Assembly: GCA_026393985.1 (NCBI GenBank)
Contig: JAPKZB010000087.1
Location: 18,556-82,555 of the forward strand
Direction: 5' to 3'
Source: Acidobacteriota bacterium
GTDB taxonomy: Bacteria > Acidobacteriota > Terriglobia > Bryobacterales > Bryobacteraceae
Length of the DNA: 64,000 nt
Positions 46,170 through 53,153 of the stretch are shown piece after piece. A program made the translations under genes and the position numbers. Position 1 is the first letter of the stretch; every line of letters begins with the position of its first letter. The notes below the pieces were generated by a model that saw only the letters and a list, made by a program, of their open reading frames with translations, was not told where the DNA came from and ran no database searches.

Positions 46170-46424
46170 CTAATCGACAAAACCACGCCAGGCGTTCCCC
46201 CGCTCATCCCGCAGCAGAATCGCATGACCATCGGAAATCCCGGACATGGTGGACCCCTTCGGACTGCGGAATCGGTAGCGCGTGATACCACCATCCTGCA
46301 TCTCTGCCGTGCCCGCCCACTCCATGCCGTACTCGTCCCGTAGTCGGACTACGCCCTCAATGCCGAATCCCGTTAACTTCGCCTGTCCGCGGACATTCTC
46401 AAACCGGTAACAGCCGTCGCCCAT
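46170..46424 (-). CDS. Small uncharacterised protein
   Basis: The ATG at 46424 has AAGGAAGAG upstream and gives 84 residues; starts at 46457 or 46493 are also in frame. The sequence is beta-rich with GYRFENVRG-like turns: YRFENVRGQAKLTGFGIEG, RLRDEYGMEWAGTAEMQDGG and AILLRDERGNAWRGFVD. The repeated RDE-x-G pattern suggests a small beta-sheet protein. There is no signal or membrane segment. It sits between purM and the GHMP kinase on the same strand. Low similarity to anything I recognise; the ribosome site and protein-like composition support expression. Confidence 0.5.
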   Translation of the reverse strand: MGDGCYRFENVRGQAKLTGFGIEGVVRLRDEYGMEWAGTAEMQDGGITRYRFRSPKGSTMSGISDGHAILLRDERGNAWRGFVD

Positions 46425-46528
46425 AGACGAACTCTTCCTTGAGCGCTTGTAGATCATACTGAGAATTGTCCAGATATCCTGCCCGTACTGCAATAAGGCA
46501 AAGCCCTACGCCAGCTCAAGCGTTCCCC

Positions 46529-47533
46529 TTAGATCATCTTCGGCCGAATAACCCCCACCCCCACGCTCGCCAGTTCGCGCCGCAACAGCTCCAACTGCCC
46601 CTCGCTCTCGTACAGCCCCACAATCGCCCCCCCGGAACCAGCAAAGTTGGCCGATACCCCGCACCCCCGCGCCACCCGAATCATCTCCAGGTTCCCGGCG
46701 CCAATCTCATACAACTTCGTCCGCAGATCAAAGTTGGCATCGATCAACGCATGCAGTCGCGGCCGGTCGCCCGCTAAGATCGCCGCCCGCCCCTGCTCAG
46801 CGTAGGACGCCCAGGTTCGCATCGCTTCGACCACCTCCGGTTCTCCCCGCCGCCAGCGCTCCCGGATGTTGTTGTGAAACAGTTCGGTCCCTTCGCTGAG
46901 CGAAGTTCGGTAGGCAACATAAACCTTATTGAGAAGCGCCGGGTCCAGCGGTTCGTAATAGCCATAACCCTGGCGTTTCATGAGGGCTTCTTCGAAGTCC
47001 ATGTAGACCAGGCCGCCGTAGGCCTGAATCACGCGATCCTGCAGCCCGGCGCTCACTCCCAGTTCGCGCGTCTCGGTCTCGAGCACCAGGTTGGCCTGGA
47101 TCGGCGCCGGTATCTCGATGGCGTAGTACTGCATCAGAGCGCGGAGCGCCGCCGTGATAATCGCGCTGCTGCCGCCCATGCCCAACCGCAGTGGCACCGT
47201 CGATTCATACTCCAGCGTGAAATTGCGCTCAGGCAGTTCGAACCCGTTCTCCTTGCAGTAGTCCATAAAGCGGACAATTAGCGCCTGCACAATCCGAATA
47301 CCGCCGTAGTAACCTCGCCAACGGGTGGAGGTATAAAGATCGTCCAGGCTCTCAAAAACAGGGAGATCGGTCTTGGCCGGCTTTATCTCCAGCCGCGCAC
47401 TCGGATAGAGCAGCACGCGCGCCCGGAAGTTTCGCACCAACAGCGAGATTGTTTTACCGAAATACCCGTCGCTGGGATTACCGAGCAGGCCGGCGCGGGC
47501 GTAAGCATAGGTCTCGATCATCTGGCCTCTCAT
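46529..47533 (-). CDS. GHMP-family kinase resembling plant glucuronokinase
   Basis: The start ARAGLLGNPSDGYFGKTISLLV and the segments GYYGGIRIVQALIVRFMDYCKENGF, LRLGMGGSSAIITAALRAL (the GHMP ATP-binding motif), ELGVSAGLQDRVIQAYGGLVYMDF and GCGVSANFAGSGGAIVG closely resemble, from memory, Arabidopsis-type glucuronokinase. That enzyme phosphorylates D-glucuronate at C1. ATG 47533 (GGGGGA upstream) or 47521 (GAGAGG upstream) are both possible, giving 334 or 330 residues. galU is 3.5 kb away but no UDP-sugar pyrophosphorylase adjoins. The exact sugar substrate is an inference from resemblance. Confidence 0.82.
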   Translation of the reverse strand: MRGQMIETYAYARAGLLGNPSDGYFGKTISLLVRNFRARVLLYPSARLEIKPAKTDLPVFESLDDLYTSTRWRGYYGGIRIVQALIVRFMDYCKENGFELPERNFTLEYESTVPLRLGMGGSSAIITAALRALMQYYAIEIPAPIQANLVLETETRELGVSAGLQDRVIQAYGGLVYMDFEEALMKRQGYGYYEPLDPALLNKVYVAYRTSLSEGTELFHNNIRERWRRGEPEVVEAMRTWASYAEQGRAAILAGDRPRLHALIDANFDLRTKLYEIGAGNLEMIRVARGCGVSANFAGSGGAIVGLYESEGQLELLRRELASVGVGVIRPKMI

Positions 47534-47570
47534 GATCCCCCGGCCGACCCACGCCACGCAACCGGCCGGG

Positions 47571-47576
47571 CATACT
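47571..47576 (+). promoter_or_regulatory. Candidate -10 box (CATACT) for dtd
   Basis: CATACT ends eight bases before the dtd ATG. No -35 is clear. It would give a nearly leaderless message like other genes here. Confidence 0.25.
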
Positions 47577-47584
47577 GGAATCCT

Positions 47585-48079
47585 ATGCGTGCTCTTCTCC
47601 AGCGGGTTCTCCGCGCCGATATCAAGGTCGATGGGGTAGTCACCGGGTCCATCGGCCCCGGTCTGTTGGTATTCTTAGGCGTCGGACAGGGCGACTCCGA
47701 GCAGGATGTTGACTACCTGGTCGACAAAATTCTGCACTTGCGAATATTTTCTGACGAAAACGGCCGCATGAACAGAAACCTTTGCGAGATATCGAACGCC
47801 ATCCTAGTTGCCTCGCAGTTCACCCTGTATGCCTGCACCAGACGGGGAAGAAGGCCCGGCTTTGACCTCGCCGCTCCGCCCGACTTAGCCCGTCGCCTCT
47901 ACGAATGCTTTCTCCAGCGCGCAGAGGCGGCCGGGGCCAAGGTGCAGTCCGGAGTCTTCCAGGCTCATATGTCCGTCTCTTTGGTCAATGATGGTCCGGT
48001 GACAATTTTGATTGACTCGCTTGACAAAACAGGATCAAAGCTTGACAAAACGAAGGTTAAGATCGAACCTAATAACTAA
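47585..48079 (+). CDS. dtd: D-aminoacyl-tRNA deacylase
   Basis: Dtd frees tRNAs mischarged with D-amino acids (and Gly-tRNA(Ala)). MRALLQRVLRADIKVDG, LVFLGVGQGD, LVASQFTLYACTRRGRRP (the SQFTL active-site strand) and VSLVNDGPVTILID (the cis Gly-Pro motif) are all present. The typical length is 145-150 residues; here the protein extends to 164 through a lysine-rich tail containing two similar units (SLDKTGSKLDKTK). A 10-base repeat TTGACAAAAC encodes this. The start lies 52 bases from the divergent GHMP kinase gene. The tail ends four bases before the next + strand start. Confidence 0.93.
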   Translation: MRALLQRVLRADIKVDGVVTGSIGPGLLVFLGVGQGDSEQDVDYLVDKILHLRIFSDENGRMNRNLCEISNAILVASQFTLYACTRRGRRPGFDLAAPPDLARRLYECFLQRAEAAGAKVQSGVFQAHMSVSLVNDGPVTILIDSLDKTGSKLDKTKVKIEPNN

Positions 48080-48083
48080 TAGT

Positions 48084-48395
48084 ATGGCTAAAATAAACCT
48101 GCTCGTCGACAATGTCGCGCTGTACGAAGCGGCTCTAGAAGGTTTGGAGCTGCAAAAACAGCGCATCGAGGAACAGATCCGGCAAGTCCGGGCTGTCCTG
48201 AGTGGCCGGAAAGGCACCACCGTTCCGTCGGATGCAGCGCCTGCCGCTGCCGCAACCGAAAAAAAGAAGAAAGTTAGCGCTGCGCCTTCTGCCAAGAAGC
48301 CGCGGAAGCGGGTCCTCAGTGAAGAGGCCCGTCAACGCATCGCAGCCGCTCAGAAGAAGCGTTGGGAATCCTTCCGCGCTGCGCAGAGCAACTAA
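48084..48395 (+). CDS. Small basic protein, possibly nucleic-acid binding
   Basis: The ATG at 48084, just after dtd, gives 103 residues; the ORF-track start lies inside dtd. Residues 1-45 form a helical or coiled-coil segment (YEAALEGLELQKQRIEEQIRQV). The middle is Ala/Lys-rich (KKKKVSAAPSAKKPRKR), and the end has VLSEEARQRIAAAQKKRWESF, a pattern seen in small DNA-associated proteins. It has no recognisable enzyme fold and is highly basic overall. No clear ribosome site is seen, so it may rely on coupling to dtd. The function is unknown. Confidence 0.6.
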   Translation: MAKINLLVDNVALYEAALEGLELQKQRIEEQIRQVRAVLSGRKGTTVPSDAAPAAAATEKKKKVSAAPSAKKPRKRVLSEEARQRIAAAQKKRWESFRAAQSN

Positions 48396-48409
48396 GTTTC
48401 TTCTGCCTC

Positions 48410-49129
48410 TCAAACCCTCTCAACCACGCGCCAGCGATAGCGGGAACCCAACTCGGTAACCATGCCGCTATCGCTCACGCGTCCGTCTCTCAGAAACACG
48501 CCCCGCTCCGTGGTAGCCTCCGCAAAGTCCATATCGTGTGTTGCGATCAACTTAGCCTGCGGCAACTCGCCCAACAGCGCGATCAGTTCTCTCTGCCCCG
48601 GCGGATCGAGAAACGTCGTTGGTTCGTCCAACACCAGAATTGCCGGCTCGAGAATCAACACCCCGGCCAGCGCCACCCGCTTCTTCTCCCCCGCGCTAAG
48701 TTGAAACGGTGCCCGGTCGCGCAGCTCTCCGATTCCCAGTCGGTCCAGCATCCCCTCGGCCCGCACCCGCGCCTCCTCGGCGCCCATCCCCCGCTGCCGC
48801 AGGCCAAAGGCCACGTCCTCCCACACCGTCGGCATAAACAACTGATCATCGGAGTCCTGAAAGATCAGCCCCACCTGCTCTCGGATCCGCCCCATCGTCG
48901 CCGTCGTTAACTCCTCGCCCGCTACCGTAATGCGCCCCTCGCCCCGCAACAGCCCGTTCAGGTGCAAAAGCAGCGTCGTCTTACCCGAGCCGTTGGCGCC
49001 CAGCAGCGCCACACCTTCCCCGGCAGCCACCGACAGATCCACCCCGGCCAACGCTTCCCGGCCATTGGCATAACGGTGGCGCAACCCCTCCACCCGCAAG
49101 ATCGTCTCCGCTCCTATCTTCTCCGCCAT
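48410..49129 (-). CDS. ECF/cobalt-type ABC transporter ATPase (CbiO-like)
   Basis: The 239-residue ATPase has Walker A LLGANGSGKTTLLLHLNGLL, the Q-loop LIFQDSDDQLFMPTVWEDVAFG, the signature LSAGEKKRVALAGVL and Walker B ILVLDEPTTFLDP, with the switch His in IATHDMDF. The QDSDDQLF Q-loop is typical of CbiO/EcfA ATPases that power uptake of metals or vitamins. No permease, substrate-binding or second ATPase gene adjoins, so it is either an orphan subunit or works with a transporter encoded elsewhere. It is convergent with the small basic protein gene. Confidence 0.9.
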   Translation of the reverse strand: MAEKIGAETILRVEGLRHRYANGREALAGVDLSVAAGEGVALLGANGSGKTTLLLHLNGLLRGEGRITVAGEELTTATMGRIREQVGLIFQDSDDQLFMPTVWEDVAFGLRQRGMGAEEARVRAEGMLDRLGIGELRDRAPFQLSAGEKKRVALAGVLILEPAILVLDEPTTFLDPPGQRELIALLGELPQAKLIATHDMDFAEATTERGVFLRDGRVSDSGMVTELGSRYRWRVVERV

Positions 49130-49160
49130 AGCCTGCTCTCCATTCTACTTGCCGGACCAT

Positions 49161-49185
49161 CCGTGCGAGACCGACCGTGCGAGAC
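49161..49185 (+). repeat. Short direct repeat upstream of acpS
   Basis: CCGTGCGAGAC occurs at 49161-49171 and 49175-49185 (period 14). It may be chance or a small regulatory site. Confidence 0.35.
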
Positions 49186-49194
49186 AATAAGAGC

Positions 49195-49587
49195 GTGATT
49201 CTCTCTGTTGGTACCGACCTCGCCGAAGTTCCTCGCATTGCCCACGCCCACGACCGCTTCGGAGACCGCTTCCTCCACCGCGTCTTCACCCCCGGCGAGA
49301 TCGCCTACTCCCTCCGCAAAGCCAACAAACACGAACGCCTCGCCGCCCGCTTCGCCGCCAAAGAGGCCCTAATGAAGGCCATCGGCACCGGACTCACCCA
49401 CGGCGTCACCTGGCAGGACATCGAAATCGTTAATCTGCCCTCCGGCAAGCCCACCCTCCGCCTGACCGGCCAGGCCGCCCGCCACGCCGAACGCCTCGGC
49501 ACCCGCCAAATCCATCTCTCCCTCACCCACACGGCCGCCTACGCCATGGCCGTCGTCATTCTCGACGATCAGGCCCCGGCTATCTGA
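49195..49587 (+). CDS. acpS: Holo-[acyl-carrier-protein] synthase
   Basis: AcpS attaches 4'-phosphopantetheine to ACP for fatty-acid synthesis. VGTDLAEVPRI holds the metal-binding Asp, and FAAKEALMKAIGTG the Glu and Lys. HLSLTHTAAYAMAVVIL is the C-terminal motif. The GTG at 49195 is preferred to 49177 because VILSVGTDLAEV is the natural N-terminus; it gives 130 residues. Two copies of CCGTGCGAGAC lie just upstream, and GACAAT resembles a -10 box. Its 3' end overlaps the convergent phosphatidyltransferase gene by eight bases. An Sfp-type enzyme for the NRPS is not in the window. Confidence 0.93.
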   Translation: MILSVGTDLAEVPRIAHAHDRFGDRFLHRVFTPGEIAYSLRKANKHERLAARFAAKEALMKAIGTGLTHGVTWQDIEIVNLPSGKPTLRLTGQAARHAERLGTRQIHLSLTHTAAYAMAVVILDDQAPAI

Positions 49588-50212
49588 CCGCCGCTCCGCT
49601 CTTACTCGCCGGCCGTAGCTGAGCCTCTTCCAGCCGCTTAGCTTGTTGATAGGTGTAAATCATCCGATGGATCACGGTCAGATTCGCCAAAATGGCAATT
49701 ACCCACAACACCGGCGCCATGCGGTCAAACAACGCCCCGATGATCAACAGCACCACCCGTTCCGGACGCTCCGCAAAGCCTACTTTACACTGCGGAATCG
49801 TATTCTCCGCCCGCGCCCGCGTGTAGCTCACCATCACCGATCCGGTCATCACCACCGCCGTCAACACCACATAGAAAAACCGGTCAATCGAGGCGTAGTA
49901 CACCAGCAGGCCCATAAGTAGGCCTAAATCCGAATACCGATCGAGTACGGAATCAAAAAAACCGCCAAACATCGTAACTTGGTTCGTATGACGAGCTACC
50001 CGCCCATCCACCATATCGAACAGCCCCGCCCCTAGCACCACCAATCCCCCGGCGAAAAATTCGCCCCGGCCCAACAACACCGCCGCATAAACATTAATCA
50101 GCAGACCAATGAAGGTCAGCATATTCGGATGGATTTTCGAAAGGGCCAAGCCCCGGACGATCAACAGAATGATCCGGTTACAGGCCTGCCCGATGGCGCG
50201 CGTTACGGTCAT
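49580..50212 (-). CDS. CDP-alcohol phosphatidyltransferase (phospholipid synthase)
   Basis: The 210-residue membrane protein has about five hydrophobic helices. The catalytic CAP motif is complete: DMVDGRVARHTNQVTMFGGFFDSVLDR (D-x2-D-G-x2-A-R-x8-G-x3-D-x3-D). Such enzymes transfer a phosphatidyl group from CDP-diacylglycerol to glycerol phosphate, inositol phosphate or a similar alcohol. The length resembles phosphatidylinositol-phosphate or phosphatidylglycerol-phosphate synthases, and specificity cannot be decided. It lies six bases after greA on the same strand and overlaps acpS at its 3' end. Confidence 0.88.
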   Translation of the reverse strand: MTVTRAIGQACNRIILLIVRGLALSKIHPNMLTFIGLLINVYAAVLLGRGEFFAGGLVVLGAGLFDMVDGRVARHTNQVTMFGGFFDSVLDRYSDLGLLMGLLVYYASIDRFFYVVLTAVVMTGSVMVSYTRARAENTIPQCKVGFAERPERVVLLIIGALFDRMAPVLWVIAILANLTVIHRMIYTYQQAKRLEEAQLRPASKSGAAVR

Positions 50213-50218
50213 TGGAAT

Positions 50219-50695
50219 TTAGCCCTCCAGAGTCTCACCGTGGATGGTGACAATCCGCACTACTTCGTATTCCAGCGCCCCGCCGGGAACCTGAATCTTG
50301 ATCTCCTCACCCACCCGCCGGTTCAGCAGACCCCGCCCAATCGGCGAACTCGTCGACACCATGCCCTGCTTGGCGTCAGACTCCTCGCTCGTCACCAACC
50401 GGTACTCAAGCTCCACCGATTTGATGATGTCATACACCACCACCGTCGATCCAAACCCCACCCGGTCCTTCGGGACCTTCGTCAGATCGATCATCGACAG
50501 CTCCGCCAATCGCTTCTGCAACTGGCCCAACCGGGCATTCACCAGCCCCTGCCGCTCCTTGGCCGCATGATACTCCGCGTTCTCGCTCAAATCGCCCAAC
50601 TCCCGGGCACGCAGGATCTCCTTGGGCAACTCGTTGCGGAACTCGTACTCGAGCGCCGCAATCTCTTCCAACAGTTTTTTCTTCAGGGCTTCCAT
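50219..50695 (-). CDS. greA: Transcription elongation factor GreA
   Basis: GreA reactivates backtracked RNA polymerase by stimulating transcript cleavage. The N-terminal coiled coil contains ARELGDLSENAEYHAAKERQGLVNARL, which includes the acidic tip (the D and E of GDLSENAEY). The C-terminal FKBP-like half ends with SPIGRGLLNRRVGEEIKIQVPGG and YEVVRI. The length of 158 residues is normal. The ATG follows the region that carries the 16-bp tandem repeats and is therefore downstream of them on the - strand. Confidence 0.97.
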   Translation of the reverse strand: MEALKKKLLEEIAALEYEFRNELPKEILRARELGDLSENAEYHAAKERQGLVNARLGQLQKRLAELSMIDLTKVPKDRVGFGSTVVVYDIIKSVELEYRLVTSEESDAKQGMVSTSSPIGRGLLNRRVGEEIKIQVPGGALEYEVVRIVTIHGETLEG

Positions 50696-50773
50696 GGAGA
50701 CAACGTCCGGTAAAAATCGGTCTTTTCAGTATACTCCTGCCGCCGCCCGCGAACCGCAGACTACAATTCTCCC

Positions 50774-50833
50774 CTACAGGCCAGTCCCCCTACAGGCCAG
50801 TCCCCCTACAGGCCAGTCCCCCTACAGGCCAGT
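50774..50833. repeat. 16-bp tandem repeat (3.75 copies) overlapping the stop of the S8 protease gene
   Basis: CTACAGGCCAGTCCCC is repeated exactly at 50774-50789, 50790-50805 and 50806-50821, with a 12-base partial copy at 50822-50833. On the - strand the partial copy encodes the final Thr-Gly-Leu-stop of the upstream protease. The array lies about 80 bases before the greA ATG. Confidence 0.95.
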
Positions 50834-53143
50834 AATGTAGGCCCGCGCCTCCGCCGCCCCGCACCGGATCAGAAATACGTTGTCCACGTCCCGTCCCGGT
50901 CCCAGGCGCACCTTCACCTGCACCAGCCCCGGCGCCAGTCGCGGCACCCGCTGCACCTCCACTACCGCGCCCCCGCCCTCTTCCACAATCACCCGTGGCT
51001 CCTCGCTTATCGCCGCCACCCCAATCGCGTCTGTCGTCACAAACCACAGATCCAGAGTCGAACCCGCCTCGGCCTCGGCTGTTGGATAGGGCAGAAAGGT
51101 GATGTTGGCCGCCTCCGGCCGCGGCACCCCGTACCAATAGGGAATCCGGATTACCTCCTCTCCGCTTTCCGCTCGGCGAATCAGGAGCCGGCCAAAATGC
51201 GCCCCCGCCCCCAACCCGCCCGGCCAACTCAGCCGCAGCCGCGTCGCGCTACCCGCCGCCAGATCAAACTCGGCCGGCTCCACCACCGGAACGCCTCCCT
51301 GGCCCGACTCCACCACCGCCGTGAAGCGCCCCGCCTCCTGGCCGATGTGCTCGATGGCGATCTCCGCCGCCCCCGGACCGCCGGCGCCGCCCGTGCCCAG
51401 GCTCAGCACCGCAGGCTCCGCCGTCAGCGGACTATCCAACGCCCGCAGCAGATCCAGCCGTCCCGCCCCTACCCGCTGTGGCACGTCATCGGTATCGTCC
51501 AGCCTCCTCGCCGGCGCCGTCGCGTTGATCAGCAGCGATCGGTACTGCCGGGCGCGAAAACCCGGTCTCGCCTGCTTGAGAACGGCGTAGGCCCCCGCCA
51601 CGAGCGGCGCAGAAAAACTCGTCCCCCCCATAATCCGATATCCGCTCGGGTCATAGACCGCCCCCCGCGGCTCCGCCGTCCCCGCCGCCGTGGCCAAAAA
51701 CTGCCCCACCGCCACCACATCCGGCGCAATCCGCCCTTCAATCGTCGGCCCGCGCGAGGAAAACCCGCTCAAAGGCGTCCCCGGCAAGGGAAACGCCACC
51801 GTCGGGAAAAAGCTCAGCCGCACCGCGGTATCCGGAACCTCCTGCAGCCGCCGCTTCAACCAGAGACCGTTCGCAAAGCCCACCATCAAGGCCGGCAACC
51901 GGGCGTCGCCCACCCCCATGGGGAACGGATCAGGGTCCAGGCCATGCGTGTACACCACCGCCGCTATCGCCCCCGCCGCCTCGGCATTTATCAGCTTCTC
52001 ACTGAACAGGCAGGTCCCCCGCAGAATCAGCACTACCGCCCCGCGCAAAGCGTCTCCCGCCAGCGGCCCGCATGCCAGGCCCGAAGGGTCTGTCACGCTC
52101 ACATCCACCAGCCTACCCGGCACCGGCTCCCGCGGCCGCGCCCCGCTCGAGGCGACCGCCACCAGGTTCTCTCCCCCTTCAATTGACACTGCCTCAGCAA
52201 ACGCCCGGTTGTTCCGGATCGCCCCCACGGCGATCCCCACCCCGGCCACCGTCGGCGAATCCACCGAAGCGATATCGGGTCCCTCGTTGCCCGCCGCCTT
52301 CACCACCATCACCCCCTTCTCCACGGCCCGTTTCACGGCATCGGCCAGCGGATCAATCTCCTCGCGAAACGGCGGGTTGAAGCCCAGGCTCAGGTTCACC
52401 ACGTCCATTCCGTCGGCCACCGCATCGTCCAGCGCCTGCAGCAGCGCCGCTGAACTCCCTCGCCTTCCCTCCACCCCGCCAAACACCCGGTAGGCCCCCA
52501 GCCACGCCCCCGGCGCCGCCCCCGCCATCTCCCCGTACGGACTCCGCACCCGCGCCCCCGCCGCTACCATCGCCACCGCCGTCCCGTGCCCCGCGCCATC
52601 GACCATCGACTCCGGCGTCCGGTTCAGCGCATCGTAGCTCCGCTGCACAATCACCTTGCCGTTGGTTGCCTCCCGGAACGCCTCGTTCGAGACCTTCGGA
52701 AAACCCTCGGGCGCCTGCATCCCTTCCCCCAGAAACGCCGGGTGCCGGGCGTCGATACCCGTATCGAGAATCCCGATCTTGATGCCCGCCCCCGCCTTTC
52801 CCGCCTCCGGCAGCCGCTCCCACGCCGCCCGAATCTGGTGCAGCTCCACCGCCCGGTCCAGACTCGTCCGCAGCTCCACCACCGGCGTCACCCGCCGCAC
52901 CCCCGCCATCCGCCCCAACTCCTCGCCCGCCGCCGACTCCACCACCAGCGCGTTCGCCACCACCTGCACCCGGCTCCGCACCCGGTGCCGCGTCCCCATC
53001 GCCCGCGCCACCCGGTCCTGCGCCGCCCGCCGCGCCGCCACCGTCGCCCGCGGGCCCTCCGTCAGTTCGACGATATACCAATTGGGAACAATCTGCGCCC
53101 CCGCCAGGGCGGGCAACAGCCAGATCATCAGGAAACGCAGCAT
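50822..53143 (-). CDS. Secreted subtilisin-like serine protease (S8) with PA insert
   Basis: The ATG at 53143 gives 773 residues with a signal peptide (FLMIWLLPALAGA). An inhibitor-like propeptide covers about 20-110. The S8 triad is GILDTGID (Asp near 127), GAGHGTAVA (His near 186) and GGTSFSAPLVAGA (Ser near 508). A protease-associated (PA) domain (RGAVVLILRGTCLF ... AAVVYTH) is inserted before the serine. The C-terminal 220 residues are beta-rich. The protein is exported and probably degrades extracellular protein. It lies ten bases after a second, related S8 gene; the two likely form an operon. GAGGAG lies just upstream of the ATG. Confidence 0.9.
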   Translation of the reverse strand: MLRFLMIWLLPALAGAQIVPNWYIVELTEGPRATVAARRAAQDRVARAMGTRHRVRSRVQVVANALVVESAAGEELGRMAGVRRVTPVVELRTSLDRAVELHQIRAAWERLPEAGKAGAGIKIGILDTGIDARHPAFLGEGMQAPEGFPKVSNEAFREATNGKVIVQRSYDALNRTPESMVDGAGHGTAVAMVAAGARVRSPYGEMAGAAPGAWLGAYRVFGGVEGRRGSSAALLQALDDAVADGMDVVNLSLGFNPPFREEIDPLADAVKRAVEKGVMVVKAAGNEGPDIASVDSPTVAGVGIAVGAIRNNRAFAEAVSIEGGENLVAVASSGARPREPVPGRLVDVSVTDPSGLACGPLAGDALRGAVVLILRGTCLFSEKLINAEAAGAIAAVVYTHGLDPDPFPMGVGDARLPALMVGFANGLWLKRRLQEVPDTAVRLSFFPTVAFPLPGTPLSGFSSRGPTIEGRIAPDVVAVGQFLATAAGTAEPRGAVYDPSGYRIMGGTSFSAPLVAGAYAVLKQARPGFRARQYRSLLINATAPARRLDDTDDVPQRVGAGRLDLLRALDSPLTAEPAVLSLGTGGAGGPGAAEIAIEHIGQEAGRFTAVVESGQGGVPVVEPAEFDLAAGSATRLRLSWPGGLGAGAHFGRLLIRRAESGEEVIRIPYWYGVPRPEAANITFLPYPTAEAEAGSTLDLWFVTTDAIGVAAISEEPRVIVEEGGGAVVEVQRVPRLAPGLVQVKVRLGPGRDVDNVFLIRCGAAEARAYITGL

Positions 53144-53153
53144 CCCTACTCCT

